NCBI GenBank assembly: GCA_033032175.1
Contig: CM065304.1
Coordinates: 496,001 to 560,000 of the forward strand
Source of the DNA: Saturnia japonica
Taxonomy: Eukaryota; Arthropoda; Insecta; Lepidoptera; Saturniidae
Reading direction: 5' to 3'
Length of the DNA stretch: 64,000 nt
Below, in pieces: positions 49,001 through 61,000 of the stretch. Within the stretch, counting starts at the first letter, position 1. Each line of letters begins with the position of its first letter. The notes below the pieces were generated by a model that was not told the DNA's origin, searched no databases, and worked only from the letters and a program-made list of their open reading frames with translations. The position numbers were made by a program, and so were the translations under genes.

Positions 49001-52000
49001 GCTTACACGATGTTTTCCTTCACCGGGCGCTCAGGCTCATTGCGGGGATTCGAACTCACGTCGATCGACGCGGAGTCCGTACACGCTACCAGTGAACATC
49101 ATTGCTTCAGTACTGGTTGATATTATTGGTAATAATATTATTAATAATTTAATATTTATTGAAAATATATGTCGCGAAGTTATATAATTATAGGCAATAT
49201 TCCGTTTTATCGTGATATGAATAGAATTAAATGTGTTTAATAATAAAGTTCACCTCGTGGAATATTTAACAATATTAATTATGTCTTGTTTTAGGGGAAA
49301 CGTATTAAGGTAGGTCAGTTGGGCTATCCGAAACACAATGGAGGGTCGAGAGAAGGTCGGGGTCGATGAGTTATCAATTAACTCAGTACGTGTATGAAAT
49401 GATTATATTTTGCTATTATAATTAATAGAAGGCGGAAAAGCGTAGGGGATATTAAATTAAAACAGCCGGTTTAATTACTTGCTAGGAAAATTGTGATACG
49501 AATTAGTATGCCATAAGTCCATTTTTGGAACGATGTTCTTTAAATTAGCTTGTGGTAGGAGTTGACTTGTATAGTATTACATGGGGGGAGAGCTTCAGGA
49601 GTTGGTCGACCGGTGTCTATCGGTCGGACGGTTCCCAAAGCTCTGGTCTCTTTTTCAAAGCTTTTCGGTCTGGCGAAGTAGGACCACCCTCCGGACTGCC
49701 CATCATCCTACAGGCCCCTGGTGTTGTTGAATGACACTGAGAAGCTGCTTGAACATATAGTGGCTTCCCGTATCATTCAGCACCTGAGAGATGTGGGACC
49801 GGAACTGTCTAACCTGGCCTTGCTATTTCATGTGCCTCGGTGTGGACGGCCCCCTGGGGCTAGTATATCAATTGAAGGGTTTAGGGTATGGGTTGGGGCC
49901 CAGATAATCTGGGCCTCATCCTGCACGGGAGGTAGAAGCATGAGACCCATTTCAAGGGATTCTGATCGCGGGTAGTGGAAGCGGCAGCGGCTCTCGGTCG
50001 GCTCCTCCGGAATTCAGGGGGAGCCGGACGCGAGCTCCCGCCGACCGCACGCGAGGATCGTGCGGAGCACGGCCGTCTACGGGACATTGATCTGAGTGGA
50101 CGCGTTTAGCGCCACCTACAACATATGCGTGCTGTGTGCGTGTAGGTTCTATCCTTGCATAGTTGCTTCAGATGGTACCTGAGCCGAATCGCCCGCAGGG
50201 AGCCCACCACTGTATGTCACGAGTGCGGTCCGGCCAAGGACACTACGCAGCACACGCCGCTCAGTGCTTTGACCACGGTGGTAGGAGGGGATCTCTCACT
50301 GCCGAGTGTGGTAAAAGCCATGCTTGACAGTGAGGGCTCATGGACTACAACGTTCACTTTTTGCGAGGTCGTGGTGGCTCAGAAGGAGACCACAGAGAGG
50401 GCTCGTGAGGAGGATCCTCTAAGCGGCCCTCTCCGACGCAGAAAGCGCAACAGGAGGGGGCGATTTTCTCGCCTCATTCCACCGCCCCTGGACTAACCAG
50501 AAAAGACGGGCGAAGGACTCATTTTCCCATTGCACTGGTTCAGCTGATGGGGAGACATTTAAGGTTGTACCGAACAGCCTCCTATTAGCGACAGGACCCA
50601 GTATTTGGCCTGGCCTGACGCTGCGCTGGAGCGACACGTTGAAATGCTACTAGCGGACCCATGTTGCCCTATTACGGCGGCGAAGGTACACGGTGGAGTT
50701 TTAGTTCGTTCCCCCGAGCGAGTGTGTACCCATGACGGGTTTCTTAACGTTAAAGGAAAAAGGAGTTGACTTGTAGAAATCTACATACAACTCTGTACAA
50801 ATCTTGTCGTTACACCACTAGGCCAATTCGACGACGATTATTATGTTAAAAAGCAGGACTTGCATTACATTTTTATGATTTAATTTGTACGTCAATATTT
50901 TTACTGTTTGTCGCTATCATGATCAACCGAACGGTTTATCAGTGATCTTAGTTTTTTTGTAACTTCGTTCTTGGCATCCCGCCGTCACACTTCTTTTTAA
51001 TTGTGTTAAAATTATTTACAGACTAGCTGTGCCCTTGGTTTCGCTCACGTGGACTACAGAATTCCCGCTCGAATCTTTCTCCCCCACTCCCGGCTATTTT
51101 ATAGACAACAATGCTTTTTATTATGTATAGGTATCGTATATACTTTCATATGCATTTAGTAAAAATCTGTTGTTTTGATATTACAAACAGACACTTCAGT
51201 TTTATTAATTGTATAGAAGATGTATAAATAAGCAATATTTTGATCATATTAAATAACATTATTTTTGTTTTGTTATGCCATAGCAGTATAACATTTTACA
51301 TGCACACATAAGTATATTTTTAATGTGTGTGTAATGTATGTACATTTATGCTATATTTGAGAAGATACCTGTATAATCTGGAAATTAGATATTAAACTTT
51401 TGTCTCCAATAATTGTTCTACGGCTACCACTGTAATTTATGGTCATATCATATTTCACTGTTTATTATTCAGTTTCATGTACATTATTACATTAATTAAA
51501 TACTCGTACAGATGTAGATTACCTTTTTTATAAATTAGGAAGTTAAAAAAAAACATGATAAATTTGAACTTAAATTATAAACAGTAACACGTCCTCCTTG
51601 CGTTTTTGTATCCAATCAGAGTTGGCGACGAATTTTTAAAGAAGATTTGATTGTAGATCCATTTTGGCAAAAATGGATGTTTCGAGTGAACAAAAAATTA
51701 AATTCAGTATGTAGCTTAAACTGAGCTAAAATTAATTCATGTAAGTAGGAAAATTTTACAGAGACAGTATTTATTGCCTTCGATAAAATTTAAAGTGAAC
51801 AAACAATACGATGTTTACATTTAAAAATGTGGTAATATTTTCAGTGTGAATTTTCCATGCGCCTGGTTCTATCAAGGAATATCACTGCAGTAGTGCATTT
51901 TCCATTAAACTGAATAAATTACAATAAATATTCCTGATGGATTGTAAACAAGCGTTGCTTGTTTCCTATGGAGTTTCGAAAGGTTATTTGCGATAACTAT

Positions 52001-55000
52001 GTACCTTTTTTATTTTATCATTTTTATTAAATGAATTACGAAATGCACTGCAGAAAATCTGTAAAAGGAGTAACAAAAGTATTTTGAAGATCTAATAGGT
52101 GTATTAGGGTTAAAAGAGTATATATCAATAATTTTTTAACGAAATTTTATATCGTATCCAAAAATAACAATAATTGCATACTACCGTCTTAGTAAATTAT
52201 TTGGCAGACATCGTTCGTAACAATATAAAATTGAGTTTAAAAAGGATATTTTAAAGTAATTTGAAGTAAATAAATAAGGTAATTAGATTTTTTAGTGCAG
52301 TATTTCAGAGTAGAATAAGTATATAGGTGTCGGTTTTGTTTTTGTTAAAAAAGATATTTCTTCCTTTTTAGTGATTCTTGCGTTCCGTAGGAACCTGGTT
52401 TATTGAATACGAATATAGGTAGATCTACTAAACGCGCTGCCTATAATGGTAGGAAACCCCCAGACAACATAGTTCCTAAATACATCTTTAAACATGGTGG
52501 TTTTCTGCCATCGATAAAAATTGGCGTAGAATCCCGATTGATGTTGATATCCATCTCTGATAGCTCAATCAAGTGGGGTTAAATCTGACGACCTCTTGTA
52601 TACCAATCCATTTTTTGTTGAAAGTTATTATTTAAGAAGTCGAGTTGCGATTCGATTATTGCAGGAAAGACGACGTCAAGTTACGTTTCATTTAACTCCT
52701 TCATTTTTGAAGTTAGATCTATGAGAATCAGTAATTAGCAATTCAGTTACAAAATAATAAAGAAGTGTCGTTTAAAGTTACAGCATTGAAAAAAAATGGG
52801 ACATAACTCAAATATGACGCGAGCGAAGCCGCGTGGTAAACCGCTAGTATTTTTTAATTGCTATTATTTCCAATGATCGTTAAATTTCTGGTGGAATGCA
52901 ACCTGTTTTACCATAAACAACGGTTTTCGTTTTATTATATAACAATTGTAATTGGTTGTGAATTGAGCAGTTCTGTATTTCGAGTTGTACTACCTTGTAT
53001 TACTTTGTACTAATTGTACTTATATAACATTAGGTTATATACGTATTTAATTACTACATTATAACGGCTTTTATCAATAAAGAAAATCAAATTAAATGTA
53101 GCCATTATTTTTAAGATCGCTAATAAAACGATATTAAATTTGAGGTTCGTGCTTTATGAAACTTGTTCTGTTCAGCTCAAGCCTACCGCGTTCAGCGTGA
53201 TGTGATAAATGCGAAGAGATGCTTCTTGAACGCATTTGAGAACTACAAGAAAGGAAACGCCCTGTTCCACGCTGCGAAGGCTTTGGACAACGCCATGCTT
53301 GTTGCGAAGGAGAAATCTACTCCTGTTGAGGTTAGTGAGAAAATCAAATGTGTTAGGTTATATAGCGTTTTAATCGTAATGGCGGAGGCCGATGACTAGT
53401 TGATGCGTGTTGCTTTTTGGTATCTGATGGTGAGTGACGATTCAAGAGCTACGATGATCGTTGAGGGAGGAAAGCCCATTATGGTGGTCTGCAAATGCTA
53501 CAACAAAGCCTTCTAGCCAATACTTCATTGACTGGTATTTTAATTTGTGCAGTGGATATGGTGCAGAATCCTATAATTCTCGTACAGGCATTTTTTACTA
53601 CTTTTAGTGGACTAGACTCGATTTGATATAAGGATATATGAGATGTTATTATTTGATATATTTTAAAAGCAACGTAATTTCTTAGTTGTTCAACATGGCA
53701 TCCGAGGCTGCGAATCTTTACCAGCAGCACGGATCCATTGATAGCGCCGCTGTCGTCCTCGATCGCGCAGCCAGGTTCCTGGACATCAGAGCTCCGCAAA
53801 TAGCCGTTCAACTGTACATGCAGGCCTGTGAAGTCACCGCTGTGAGTTAACTTTTTTGAAAGATTTTCTACTAGGATACATTTAAAACGAAAAATATTTT
53901 ATGTACTTTTAAACAGACTTCAAAAAAAGACGTAGGTTACTCATTTCTAATGTATATATGTATTTTTGAAGTGAAAACTTTAGCATCGTTGTGATTTGAA
54001 AGTTTATGAAACGAAAAAGCGAAAGCGACAGTAAAAAGAGACCGACTCATAAATTCATAAGATTTAACGTGGGAGAAAATGAGATAGGAAAGTTTTAGGC
54101 AATAATAAAATGGTACAAAAGAGGTTTGTTGCCACGCAATAATGAATTTTATTACCTCTCCAAGTGAATAATGATTGTGAGTACTTGTATGTACATTTTC
54201 GTAAACTTTAAAGTAGTGTGTATTTGATCATTTTCTGAATTAAAAAAAACATAGATGTGAAGGTTTCACTTATACCAAGTGTGAATTGAACACATTTTTT
54301 TTATGGATGTTCAACCATTGCTTCTTTATTTATGAACCGATTTGGATGATTCTTTTTTGTTTCATGGGGGATACCTCAAGGTGTGGTCCCATTTTAATTT
54401 TATTGGCATTGCGCCTTCAACTTCGGAGATACACCAAGGAACTGCACAAAACCAATTTGATTTTCTTTTTTTTTTGTTAGAAATCGTCTTGTATAGTTAT
54501 CATCACACAAAAAGGTCACTTTTCCAGAGAATATTCATTATCTGGGCACACTCGTGCGCTTTCGACTTCCTTTTGAGTTTTTAAATAGTGATTTATTAAT
54601 TTTGTAACGTATTCGAGCCAATTCATGAAATGACGCATGATGATTAAGCGGATTCACAACACTGGACGGATCAGCTTACGTGAAGGCTAATTTGAAAGCG
54701 CGCTATTGACAATTCCGTTTATTAACTTAATGTTTGTGTTATATGTATTATTTAGTAAATATATTATCCATGTTTAATATCTGGTTCGTTAGGTATGTAC
54801 ATATAATGCGATCCTTAATTTTGTAATTTTAAAAAGCGACAACGAATTTGATTGGTATAAATTTCCAATAATATAATCATTGTCGATGCAAATTGGATAA
54901 GCTCTTTGAGTACAAAGGCCTTTATGGTATTACGATATTTAAGTAATTAATTTTGTTTTATTGAATTTTATCGAGATATCAAATAGTTGGTCACAGTTTC

Positions 55001-58000
55001 TGATGAAGTTGCATCACAGTTGAGTTTTCAGAATCTTGCTACAAGAAACATTCATGAGAGTTTCTAAAATTTCTGGTGATAAGTAGGTAGGTAGTCTTAG
55101 ACTTTATCACTATTTAATTTCGATTATAACTGATGCTACCCCTAAGGTTAGCGTGTTGTCTATCACAATCAATGTATCTAATAATGTCAGTGATAATCCT
55201 TACATTTATAAATAAATAGCCGAGACCCGATAAAACTTTCCCCCTTCGGGGATGAATTTGCAAGGATCCTTTCTTAGTGTTCACCTAAGTTATATAAGGA
55301 ATTCCTGTGCGGAAACTTCATGCTTCTACAGTAATGCTGTACAAACACAGGCCCGGGGGCCATGTAGTGGCCCGCCAAGGCATTCGAATTTGCCCAACGG
55401 CAGTAACTGGTTGCCTGCCGCAACGCGTTTGGAGTCGTGCTTTTTAATTTTACCTGAAAACTTTTTTCATATTAAATACCTATCAATTTATATCTAAACT
55501 AGCGCTTTTCTCATGGCTTCTCTCGCGTCATAGTAGAGTTATGCCCCGCTTTTTAATTTCTAAATAATACTAATTTTCATACAAAATTTCAGCCCCCCTT
55601 TCCACCACCTTACGAGTTGAATTTCCAAAAATCCTTCATTATTGCTTACCTACAGTGTAATAGGAACCCGAATGCAAATTTTCAAGATCACAGCTCCAGT
55701 AGTTTCTGTTGTGCGTTGATATGTTATAATCAGTCAGTTAGTTAACCTTTTATTTAAATATCATGGATTTAAAAAATATGGTCCACTTTCAAAATCAATT
55801 AGGCATCCTCATTACCACCGGTGTAAGTTGTCAGTTATAAGAATTTTATTAGGTATGTAGAAACATTACTAGAGGTTAGAACACTACTAGAAGGTGACAT
55901 AGCCTCGGCTCGAACGGGACTGAAGCGGCGATGTGTAGGTTGAAGAAATGTCATGGTCTAAGGTTATACCGGATATTAGAAGGGAGATGGATTCCTACGC
56001 TAAATAGGGACTTATGCGTTAACGGATACGACAGCGACTTTCCTAGATGTACAGTTCCCGGAATATCTCAGATCATGTTATGATTTCGCTTTGCAATTGA
56101 TTGTTCTAATTTTTATTTTTATGAGCTTTAACCATTGGAATATCGATCTGATGAATACACCGACGATTTTTTCAGAGTTAGGCAGTAAATTTTTCTGCGT
56201 TTTAAATCGCCAATACGTTGTGGGATATTTTGATGATAAAACACGTGTTTCCCTTTGGCGATAAGAATTTTTCCACGCGTAGAACAGTTACAGGACTGTT
56301 AAAGAAACATAATTTGGGCGAGTTACATAACAATTTTTGCGATTAAATATTTTGGTTTAGTTGTTCCACAACTAAATTATACTACCCGTATTACCGTTAC
56401 AAATGCTTACCATGTGGAAGCCAATTATAGCATAATGATAGGGTTTCGCGTCTGATTGCAACGCTATACAATGACTCGCTTCAAAAAGAATATATCGCTA
56501 TGTGAGTTCTCAGTATGTGATTAACCTTCAGTAGACAATTAAATTAAAGTCCGGTGGTTAACATGACGACGCTAAAGTGATCTGACTCTTCGACAGCGCG
56601 TCGGTGAGTGGTTTCCAACTCTACACTACTTTCATAGGGAGATATTGTTGTTGACCAATGTATGGTGCTAAGGTACTTAATAATGCTTGTCTTATTAGTT
56701 GTGACAATCAGTCTAATAATTTTAAGGATACCTAACTGATAAACAAGGTGTTCTTGCTTATTAATGACTGATCTTAGTTTGGCTTTCTCTTTCTGAGGTT
56801 AGTTATAAGTTAGTACAGGTTGTAGTGAACATGTATGCCTTTGCTACCATAAAAATAGACGTAGGTAACCCCCAAAAAATCCGCGTATGTCTGTCTCGGG
56901 GACAGGTCCGTGTCTTATAAGTGAATAGGTGCCCGCTCGGACGCTTTTTTAACTTTTTCACACCGCTACATTATCGTATGGTGTTTTAGAGTATAACCGG
57001 ACGAACCGGATTTTTCGGTGAGTAAAGGTCGATGTTGTATTAAATTTGCTTAGTTTTACATTTTAATACTATGTATATAAATTCACAATAACTATTCCAT
57101 ACTAAGGTTCTGTATACGCAATCGATACATCTTGACGAGAGTTGTTAATTCAAATCAAAACTAGCATCGTAGCTTTTCCGAGTAATAACTTATCTATTAC
57201 AATTAATAAAATTGAAGTGTCTGTTTGTAATGTCAAAATAACCGCTTATTACTAAATGCATATGAAAGTATATATGATACTTATAACAAAACGCCCATTT
57301 TAAAAATTTTTGTGCCTGTCTGTTTGTCCCGGGTAATCTCCGAAACGGTTGGATCGATTTTGACGGGACTTTCACTGATAGCTGATGATATACGGCCGTT
57401 TTCAATAACATATCTGAGTTTACTATACCCGATTAGTACATATTTGTAATGAGTACTATCTTTAACTTAAGACAGTTCCCTCTTAACTATTCAAGCTGTA
57501 CGATATGGATAATTATTATGTAGATACGAAACATACACATAACATAGATACACATACGAAAAGCAACAAAGACACAATGCGAATAGAATTTCACGTAAAA
57601 TCGTAATTCGCTATTTAAAATTTACTCCAGAAAAATCAATGAAAAAAAAGTACTGTAGTTTTAAAGGGACATTTTCGCGTAGAAATGATTCCGCAACGCT
57701 CTTACAATTATTTTTCAACCAGTGCTTACGCTATGTGTTCGATGACATCGATGCGGACGACGCAATGACAGGATAATACTTAACGAAAACTTTGAAGTAA
57801 ATATCTTTAATTCGCTAAAATGGTGACGTTAGTGTTCGATAAAACGTTCGCGTCGCGTAAGCACTAACTCTTAAATCAAACCCACGTGAATACTCTACTA
57901 TGTATGTATGTTTAAACATTATTTATAGGGTGACAGCAACCAATCTTGTGGCGAATATCTAGCCAAGACATCGAGGCTTCTGGTTCGTCTAAAACGGTAA

Positions 58001-61000
58001 GTGTTTATCATCACATTGGAAAAATATTGTGCTGCGGATGCGATGGCTTAACTCTTATCCAGATAATAAAATCATTAGTAATTCTACATTGAAAGCAGTT
58101 CGCTTATTACCAAATGTTAGTTTCTATTTAGCTGACATTCGTACAGTGAATTTTACCCAGGGTATTTGTAGGCAGCGCCTACATGTAACAGCTTTTTGAC
58201 TTTTGTCGTGTCAAAGATTTTGCAATTTGCTGGCGCTCTGATATATAATTAATATAATCAGAAAAAATTTAGTTACACAACATTTCGCTTAGGTACTTAT
58301 TTGTACATCATTATTTCATTAACCTGGTAAACCCATAGTTCGTTAGTCTGGGCTAAAAATGTAAACGAAGTTGTATCCAGAGTAAATATCCAAAAAGGTA
58401 AATACTCTCAAAATGCTGAATTCACACTAATAATTATTTATCAATAGATTTATTAAATTACATAAATTAATTTAGTAGCAACATAGTAGTGGTTAAAAAC
58501 AACATGAATAACATTTTGATCGGTTTCCAGTTATGACGACGCCGTGGAGTACATCACACGGGAAATTATCTTCTACCATGATGTTAAATATACGTCACCC
58601 GTAGGCCGACTCATTGTGGTGATTGTCCTGGTACAGCTTGCCCGGGGCGACGTTGTGGCCGCCTGGAAGGCTTACGAGGTTAGCGAATGAATATAGTTAC
58701 TCCGTTTTTTTTTTTATTTGGTACATATTAAATTACTTCACAGCACATTTAACAAAAAATACTTATGCATTTGTTATGTTTAGCAATCAAGTGGTGTCAG
58801 TAACGAAGCAATTATTATTAAATTTTGCTTGTTATGCAGCGGTTAAATATTTATATACAAAAAAAAATATAATTATGAGGTATGATGTGTTTCTATATAT
58901 CAATGTGAGAGCGAGTGTGAGTCTGGGTTTAAGTGTGCGTGTGCGTGTTCCTGTTTCACATCCATGATGACTATTTCAATGTTTTTCTTTTCGATTTTAA
59001 ATTTTTTCCGGTTAAAACCCTGTTTGACTGAAATAATGTTTATTAATATAAATATTATATTATATTATTATTTTAATATTTATTAAACAATGAAATAAAT
59101 ATTCATTGCTTGGTTAAATTTTATAACCACAACAATATCTTCTGTTCTAAACTTTATATTCATCACCAATATGTATCCACTAATTATAATATACAGTAAT
59201 ACCCCGATTTACGCGAGGGATACGTTCCGAAAAAATTCGCGTTAACTGAAATTCGCGTATATTGAGGTTTATGATTAAACATAGTCAAAATTTAATAAAA
59301 AAAATACAAATCATTTTAATCAATCACTTTAATTCTAAGAACACTTTATGCAATACATACTCTTATTTTTTAGGGAAAAATACATCTATTGTCTTTTGGG
59401 TAGCGTTTTGTTTACGTTCTTGTAAAATACGTTCATAACACCCAACACTGTTTTTAATTGTTTGACACACGGTTATCATTATTGTCTATACTCTGCAATA
59501 TGTCCAAACCTCAATAAATTTTTGAAAGTGCATTTTGTATTTCCCCTGAAGATAAATCTTTCTCTTCTACTTGTTCTTCCTCATCGTAGATAGGATTATT
59601 CTGTAACTCGATCAGATCTTCATTGCTGATAGGATCGTCGTGCGTTGCTACAAGTTCTACGAGATCTTCAAGTTCAGACCCCTCAATCATTGCAACAATG
59701 TCTTCAAGCACTTGTCTCTGCATCTGGACAATTCTTCTAGGTTCTTCCACTACATCTGGCCAAAGATTACGCCACACCCCATTCATACAACTCATTTTAA
59801 CTTCCTTCCAAGCCTCTTCTATGTTGTGAATAGACTTCATAATGTTGTATGACTTCCACCACTCTCGCATAGACTGTCTTCCTTCTCCGTCAGTTTCATG
59901 AATTAGTTGGCTAAAAGTGCGGCGATGAATGCGAAGATAGATGATCTCGAACGAGAAAGTTTTGTTGCACTTATAGATGTTGAACTTTCGCTGGAGATTT
60001 TAATTTTTTCCCGATTTTTATAAATCGTTCTCACAGTCGATTCTGAGAGTCCAAAATCTCTCCCAACAATTGTTGCTTTGCCTCCATTTTCTATTCTTCT
60101 TAACACTATCATCTTCAATTCCAAAGTGACGCTTTTACGCTCTTTTTTCTTTACAGGCGGCATTTTTAACGTAGGGTTAAATTATGTATGTATCTCCAAA
60201 TAAATGTTAAAACAAAACTGCCAGCCGACCGAACTAACATTACGGAACAAATGAACACACGAAACGAACGAGGAAATCCCTATGGAACAAAATCGAAGGA
60301 CAGGGAATTCCCAATTCTTCAAAGAGAATATTCAGAGAAAGCGGGGATACCGCGACCATAGAGAAGTTAATGACTACTTTATGTTTATACGCACTCTTTC
60401 GCGTAATGAGAGGCATTTGAGCGCGAAATTTGAAATTCGCGTTATAGTGAAACCGCGCGTAACGGGGTCGCGCTAAGCGGGGTATTACTGTATATATTCC
60501 CAACAAATATTTTTAACAGCATATTAATAAACGGTCTCTAAAGGAAATTATAAAAACGTAGATTTCATCAAATCCCCTAAGATCACCATCAATTCACGGA
60601 AGATGCGGTTGGGTTAGGTTTGACTTGTGATGAGGGCGTCCAGATTGAAGAACATTTTAGTCGGTAAGATTCCGACATACTACATCAGTACTACGTAAGT
60701 TATAAGTAATCGTTTTGATATTGTTTGGTGATTTGGTTTAGGTGACACATCTATTATTTTAGGGAAAAATATTATTCATTAGGTTATTGTGCATTCATTT
60801 ATTTGGATTTTGTCGATAGTTAAAATCATACCTAACATTCAAATTGCAAACGAGTGTTCGACAAAAAATAGTATCGCTAGCATAATTCTTCAATAATTTA
60901 GAACAAAGTATGACTTTAAAAACTCATTTTTGCTCAATAAATACAAAACTTAAAAGGTAAAACAGTTGCCACCGTATTAGAAACTTCTATGGAGCATTTA

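Larger units (their letters stand above)
30296..53175 (+). other. gamma-SNAP intron 2, 22.9 kb
   Basis: GTTAGT to TTCTGTTCAG. Made largely of the mobile elements listed separately. Unlisted stretches (31057-32019, 34200-34690, 35780-36500, 36620-38190, 39610-40860, 42380-43490, 44780-45700, 46800-47990, 49110-49540, 51220-52360) are AT-rich with no recognised gene; a run of ten G lies near 37597, and an ATCGATATTT-rich patch between 47400 and 47890 may be an old hAT-like short element. Confidence 0.75.
53842..57928 (+). other. gamma-SNAP intron 4
   Basis: GTGAGT to TTATAG, 4087 bases. Holds repeat E (54290-54480), a dispersed repeat at about 55490-55740 (CTTTTCTCATGGCTTCTCTC GCGTCATAG), and the 5' half of a family A element (57193-57393). 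Other stretches show nothing recognised. Confidence 0.75.
59194..60490 (-). mobile_element. Tigger/pogo-type element with internal deletion
   Basis: CAGTAATACCCCGATTTACGCG opens at 59194 and its reverse complement (CGCTAAGCGGGGTATTACTG) closes at 60490; TA flanks both sides. On the - strand the CENP-B-like N-terminal domain is present (60163-59903: MPPVKKKERKSVTLELKMIV then GGKATIVGRDFGLSESTVRT) and also the Tigger C-terminus (59870-59511: MREWWKSYNIMKSIHNIEEA, WRNLWPDVVEE, LSSGEIQNALS). The whole DDE catalytic domain between them is missing, and the two parts are in different frames. Confidence 0.88.

Noticed and set aside
53479..53811. 110-codon antisense frame over gamma-SNAP exon 4
   Set aside because: Shadow of the exon; the + strand reading matches gamma-SNAP with correct splice sites.
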